From: Eulemur rufifrons
Lineage: Eukaryota > Chordata > Mammalia > Primates > Lemuridae
Direction of reading: 5' to 3'
DNA: 64,000 nt
Assembly (NCBI RefSeq): GCF_041146395.1
Contig: NC_091006.1
Span: forward strand, 2,982,001-3,046,000
Part shown: one piece after another, positions 42,345-64,000 of the stretch
Numbering within the stretch: position 1 is the stretch's first letter
Layout of the letters: each line of letters begins with the position of its first letter
Notes under the pieces: generated by a model
The model's input: only the letters and a program-made list of their open reading frames with translations
The model's database searches: none
Told to the model about the DNA's origin: nothing
Translations under genes and position numbers: made by a program

Positions 42345-44532
42345 AGCCCTTCATTTTCAAAGACTTATTCTTCAGTGAAATACCCAGGCCCCTCCTGAAC
42401 AGGCGCAGCACGGGTGCTGCTGATGGCCCCAAGGTGGCAGGTGCTCTCACCTCCGTGGCTGCCGGTGCGCCTACTCTCTCGTCTCTACCCCCTTTTCCGA
42501 GTGCTCTCATGCGTGGATTGGAAAACCGGGGTCGGGGCACAGAGCACCCAGCACGGGGGCAGGTGCCAGCCCAGCCGTCCGCAGCAGATGTCCTGACCAG
42601 CTCCAGGAAGCTGCCGCATGGACTCCCTACCTTTGAAGCCCACCGGTCGGCCCAGCCTGGGTCCTCACCAACTACCTTCGTGCCGCTGTTGGGAGACCAT
42701 GTAGCTGCACAAGCAGCCCAGCAGCCGCTGCCAGATACGTAAGCTTGGGGAACCGCCTTTTCCCTTCCAACACTCCACCCCACCATGAGAAATGAGTCTG
42801 GGGGGCCGTGGACTCTTGGTCCCGAGAAAACCCAGAGGCCAGACCAGCCGCGACACTCCCCTGTTCCCCTCCCAACCGCCAGCTACTCCTTAGCTGCTGA
42901 CACCGGCCCAGCCGGGATGGAGCAGAGAGGCGCCAAGGGCCTGGTCACGCCGGCCCTCCCTGTCCTGCCACCATGTCGTGGGTGGATGATGTTTCCTCGT
43001 CACATGAGGATTCGGAGTTCAGCTCAGCTCCACCCCAAAAGGCGAAGGGCCTCCCTGCTGGAAGGGCCACCCCCCCAGGCCCAGGGAGGGTGCTCCTGAG
43101 CCCCCCACGCTGGCGACTGCACCTTTCCCTCCTGCAGACAGTACAGGTGGGTGAGGGGTCCAGGCCCAGTGCCAGCCGAGCTCCGGAAACCAAATGCCAG
43201 GGTCCCTTCTCCTTGAATCTCTTGCCTCTCAAAACGTTTGCTGACACCACCAGGTGTTGGTGAGGACAGGGAGCAACCGGAACCCACGCAGCGCTTGTCG
43301 GTGTAAAACGACCTAAACGCTTAGGAAAGAGGTCTGGCAATTTCTCTCTTAACTGAGGTGAGGTACCTTTAACACAACATTAACCATTTTAGCCATTTTT
43401 GAGTGTACAACTCAGCGTCAGAAGTACATTAAGGACGCTCTCCAGCTCTCACGACAAACACACCCGCGCGCCCGCGCCCCGGCCAGCTCCGGCGGTCCAC
43501 TCCCCAGGGCTGCTTTCAAATAGCGCCAAAGCCAGCGGGGCTCCTGGGACTCCCCGAGTCAGGTTTTACAGCTGTTTGACTTTGGTCACCTGCAACTTGA
43601 CCGGGAACTTTCCAGTGCCACAGAAAGCCTCACTGGGCCCAGGGAAGAGCCCAACAGATTGGAAACCGCAGGATGAAATGCTCGCCTGAGCCCTCGCCAC
43701 CCTTCCCCAGCTCCCGAACCCCGTCCTCTCTACAAGGCCCGGGGCACACCAACCCTCCACCGGCCCCCTAACGGCCTCTAGACCTCTCTGGGAACCTGGC
43801 GAGCTCTCTGCGCATCTCAGCCGCCTCCCCTCCCCCCTGCGGCCGGGACACTCAGCTCCTGTGCCCCGCCCCCCCTGCCCTGGCCACAGTGTCGTTCCAG
43901 GTCACCGAACTCGCAAAGTACATCTGCACTGTGTGAGAACCGTAAAGCAGAAATGAAAGGATGTTCACTTCTCAAGGGAATAAAATGCTCTCGTAAAAGG
44001 CAGAACAAGACAGGGATGTCAAAAGTGGTTGGTTCTCTAGGTAATGACGACAACGGCAATGTCCCCAGTGACAAGCCGGCCCCTGCTCACCAGGCTCGCT
44101 GGGCAGCTGCCACCCTTCGGCCTGTCTGCAGATCGCTGGAGAGCTGTGATAACAAAGCTTTGAAATAACGTGAAGGCCGTTTGCTAGGTCCCCTCCTCAT
44201 GAGATGACACTGTTTTAACTTCTGTTGGGTCTTTCCACCTCTTGTAAAATAAAATTAAATCAGAACAATTTAAATGTTGAACAAGTTTAATAAAATGTAA
44301 AAGAACTCAAACCCTTTAGGACGGTAAAGGAAACAAATGTAAAAGAACTAGGATTTTCAGTCTCAACTTTGCACCCAGCAATGGAAGATCACGTGCTAAC
44401 TTCCATCTGCGACCGAGGAGCGGCGGTGGGGCCGACTCACCCCCGAGACGGCGCAAGCCCTGGCGGGGAGGGCTCTGGGAGGGGTGTGTTTCCAGGGTTC
44501 CAGCCCTTCCCTCCCACACTTTAGGGTCCCTT
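42345..44532. other. Intergenic SLC7A9-CEP89, mostly unassigned
   Basis: A short antisense L1-like patch lies near 43340-43450 (accattttagccatttttgagtgtacaact). The rest is GC-rich single-copy-like sequence with base-composition open frames only. Confidence 0.45.
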
Positions 44533-45360
44533 TGAAGAACAGGAATTGATAGTAGGAAAATGTGTGCTCTCTTTGATTCTAACTGATGCTATTCGCTTCT
44601 GTGACTATGCTTGCTTTTAGTTGTTTGATAAATATAGTTAATCAGAATGAAAAACAGGGATAAGAGCAAAGGTAACTCCATGATAGGCTAGGCTTCCTGG
44701 ATGTGAGAAGCCTAGTTCTGCTTTTGTATATATGGCTTGCTGGCTTGGTGCTTAGCGTAAGTGGAGCCCTGGCAGGCTTCACTAAAAGGAAAACAAAGCC
44801 CCGGGGAGGTAACCGCAAGTTACTTCCTGATAAAGGGCTGGAGAGTCCAGGAGCCTCCAACCAATTAAGTAGATAAGAAGAGCAAGACATGATCAGCGCA
44901 TGAACGGCTTGTGCAGGGCGTGTGTTCCCGGTATCGCTTGTAACCAAAAACTGGAAGGTGTGCAACAACAGCCCCCCTCCCCCGTCGGAGACCCTCCTCT
45001 TCCCCTGGATGACGTTAACTACAACTGGCGCCAGCGCGAAAAGCCCGAAGCTTAGAGTCAACAAACCAAAAGCCAACTCGATCAGCCACTTCTAAAAAAA
45101 GAACAAATAAACTGAAGGAGGATGATGTGCAGACTAGTATGTCTGTGCAGACTAACGTGTCGTGTGAAAACTAGCATACAGAGAAGTATAAAAGCTTAAC
45201 CTTTACCCCAGGGCGGGGTCCTAGTTCGTGGAGAGGCCACTGCGTTGGTGCTCTGGAATTTGGACCCTAGCTCGGGCTAGCCAATAAACTCCTTTGCCTT
45301 TTTGCAGCCTCAGTGACTCTGCTTCTCTGTTCCTGGGGCCGAGGGGAACCGGCTCTAACA
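44533..45360 (+). repeat. Probable solo LTR of a class I endogenous retrovirus
   Basis: An 828-bp unit starts TGAAGAACAG and ends GGCTCTAACA, within TG...CA termini, flanked by CCTT on both sides (44529-44532 and 45361-45364). Inside are a TATA-like AGTATAAAAGCTTAAC (about 45186) and AATAAA (45283-45288) followed by a T/G-rich stretch, in LTR order U3-R-U5. No internal viral genes are present. A 4-bp duplication fits gammaretrovirus-like elements. The family is not identified. Confidence 0.65.
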
Positions 45361-45998
45361 CCTTGTAGCCCGAAGTCCCTGAGCTCCTGCAGCACACCCA
45401 GGGCGTGGCTGTAGGTATCTGGCACTTATGCCGGGAAATCCCAGTAACCAGTCCCGAGAGGCCGGGCTAATTTACCTGAGACGGCACAGAGGGGACACAA
45501 CACGGGCCCTGGTCTCTCTCCGGGTGGCGGCAGTGAGGCAGGGGCTCCACCTCGGTGCTCCAAGCCAGGGTCTCGTCACAGAGGCGGGGAGCTGTGGCCC
45601 CAGAATAAATTACCTCCCCAGGAGGCTAGAGAGGGGTCAGGGCAGAGGGAAGAGCAGGTTTTGTGCAACTTACTGAGCGCCAGCACCTTGGTTTTTACCA
45701 AACAAGAAACCACCACCTGGGGCTAGCACACAGCCATCGTCCTGCTGCCACCATCGACGGGTTCCCCCAGCGACCTTCCATCTAACACCAGCACCAGGGT
45801 TTGTCCCACCTGTCCCGTCCCTCTGCTGCTTTCCCAGCTGCACGTCTGAGAGCCGGGAGACAGGCCAGCAGGTCACGTGCTAACCTGAGCAATGCGGGTC
45901 ACAAAGCTAGTCTCAGTGGCCATGTGGCCAGAGAACACGCACTGGCTGAAGATATTTCAGCAACAAAACGTTAAAGGCGGATTAAATGCGGAGACGGC
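45361..45998. other. Region downstream of the CEP89 stop (3' UTR or flank)
   Basis: No AATAAA or ATTAAA is seen on the minus strand here. The CEP89 3' end is unresolved: it either uses a variant hexamer or extends through the LTR toward an ATTAAA at 44286-44291. Confidence 0.35.
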
Positions 45999-63947
<17,949 letters not shown>

Positions 63948-64000
63948 TTAATAAAATATGATTATTGGTTACCAGCAAATACTGATGAGAGTCAGCTCAT

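Noticed and set aside
44642..45076. 144-codon minus-strand frame
   Set aside because: It is inside the probable LTR, with no viral or cellular protein similarity that I recognise.

Overview
This is a 64-kb piece of a primate nuclear genome, almost certainly from a strepsirrhine (lemur-type) primate. The coding exons are clear mammalian orthologs. The intergenic and intronic DNA is full of dimeric Alu elements, and many carry an extra linker segment (GGACAACTAAAAAT followed by TATA-rich sequence) between the two arms. I associate that form with lemurs rather than monkeys or apes. The species cannot be named from the sequence.

Three protein genes account for all coding sequence I can support, in the order TDRD12 (+), SLC7A9 (-), CEP89 (-). 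As I recall it, this is the human 19q13.11 order. The 3' part of TDRD12 (piRNA-pathway Tudor/helicase protein) occupies about 1-14.6 kb: ten exons encode the last 422 residues, including a Tudor domain and a CS domain, followed by a roughly 2-kb 3' UTR. SLC7A9 (b0,+AT, the cystine/dibasic amino-acid transporter light chain) is complete from about 14.9 to 36.8 kb. Its twelve coding exons join in frame to exactly 487 codons plus stop. A candidate non-coding first exon and a near-consensus HNF1 site lie upstream. The last six exons of CEP89 (coiled-coil centriolar distal-appendage protein) lie between 46.0 and 63.9 kb; its 5' half is beyond the right edge.

The rest is repeats and unassigned single-copy DNA. 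TDRD12 introns hold an L1 3' tail, MIR/L2 relics, one lemur-type Alu and old antisense L1. SLC7A9 intron 12 (16.4-25.3 kb) is an antisense L1 mosaic with nested Alus, and its intron 10 (26.1-30.2 kb) holds L1 3'-end sequence in both orientations. The SLC7A9-CEP89 interval (36.8-46 kb) holds LTR-derived DNA, an approximately 0.5-kb GCATCCT-type minisatellite, a 101-bp tandem duplication, and a probable solo class-I LTR bounded by a 4-bp target duplication. CEP89 introns hold ORF1-type L1 fragments, Alus, a MER1-type hAT transposon with an 8-bp target duplication, and a Tigger-type transposon.

The three genes are neighbours, not a pathway: germline piRNA silencing (TDRD12), renal/intestinal cystine uptake (SLC7A9) and ciliogenesis (CEP89). 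I found no prokaryotic-type system, CRISPR array or novel gene family. The most interesting signals are regulatory: a palindromic two-way poly(A) signal between the convergent TDRD12 and SLC7A9 genes, a G-run array just downstream of a 45-nt SLC7A9 exon, an HNF1 site at the SLC7A9 promoter, and alternative-splicing or C-terminal differences in TDRD12 and CEP89.
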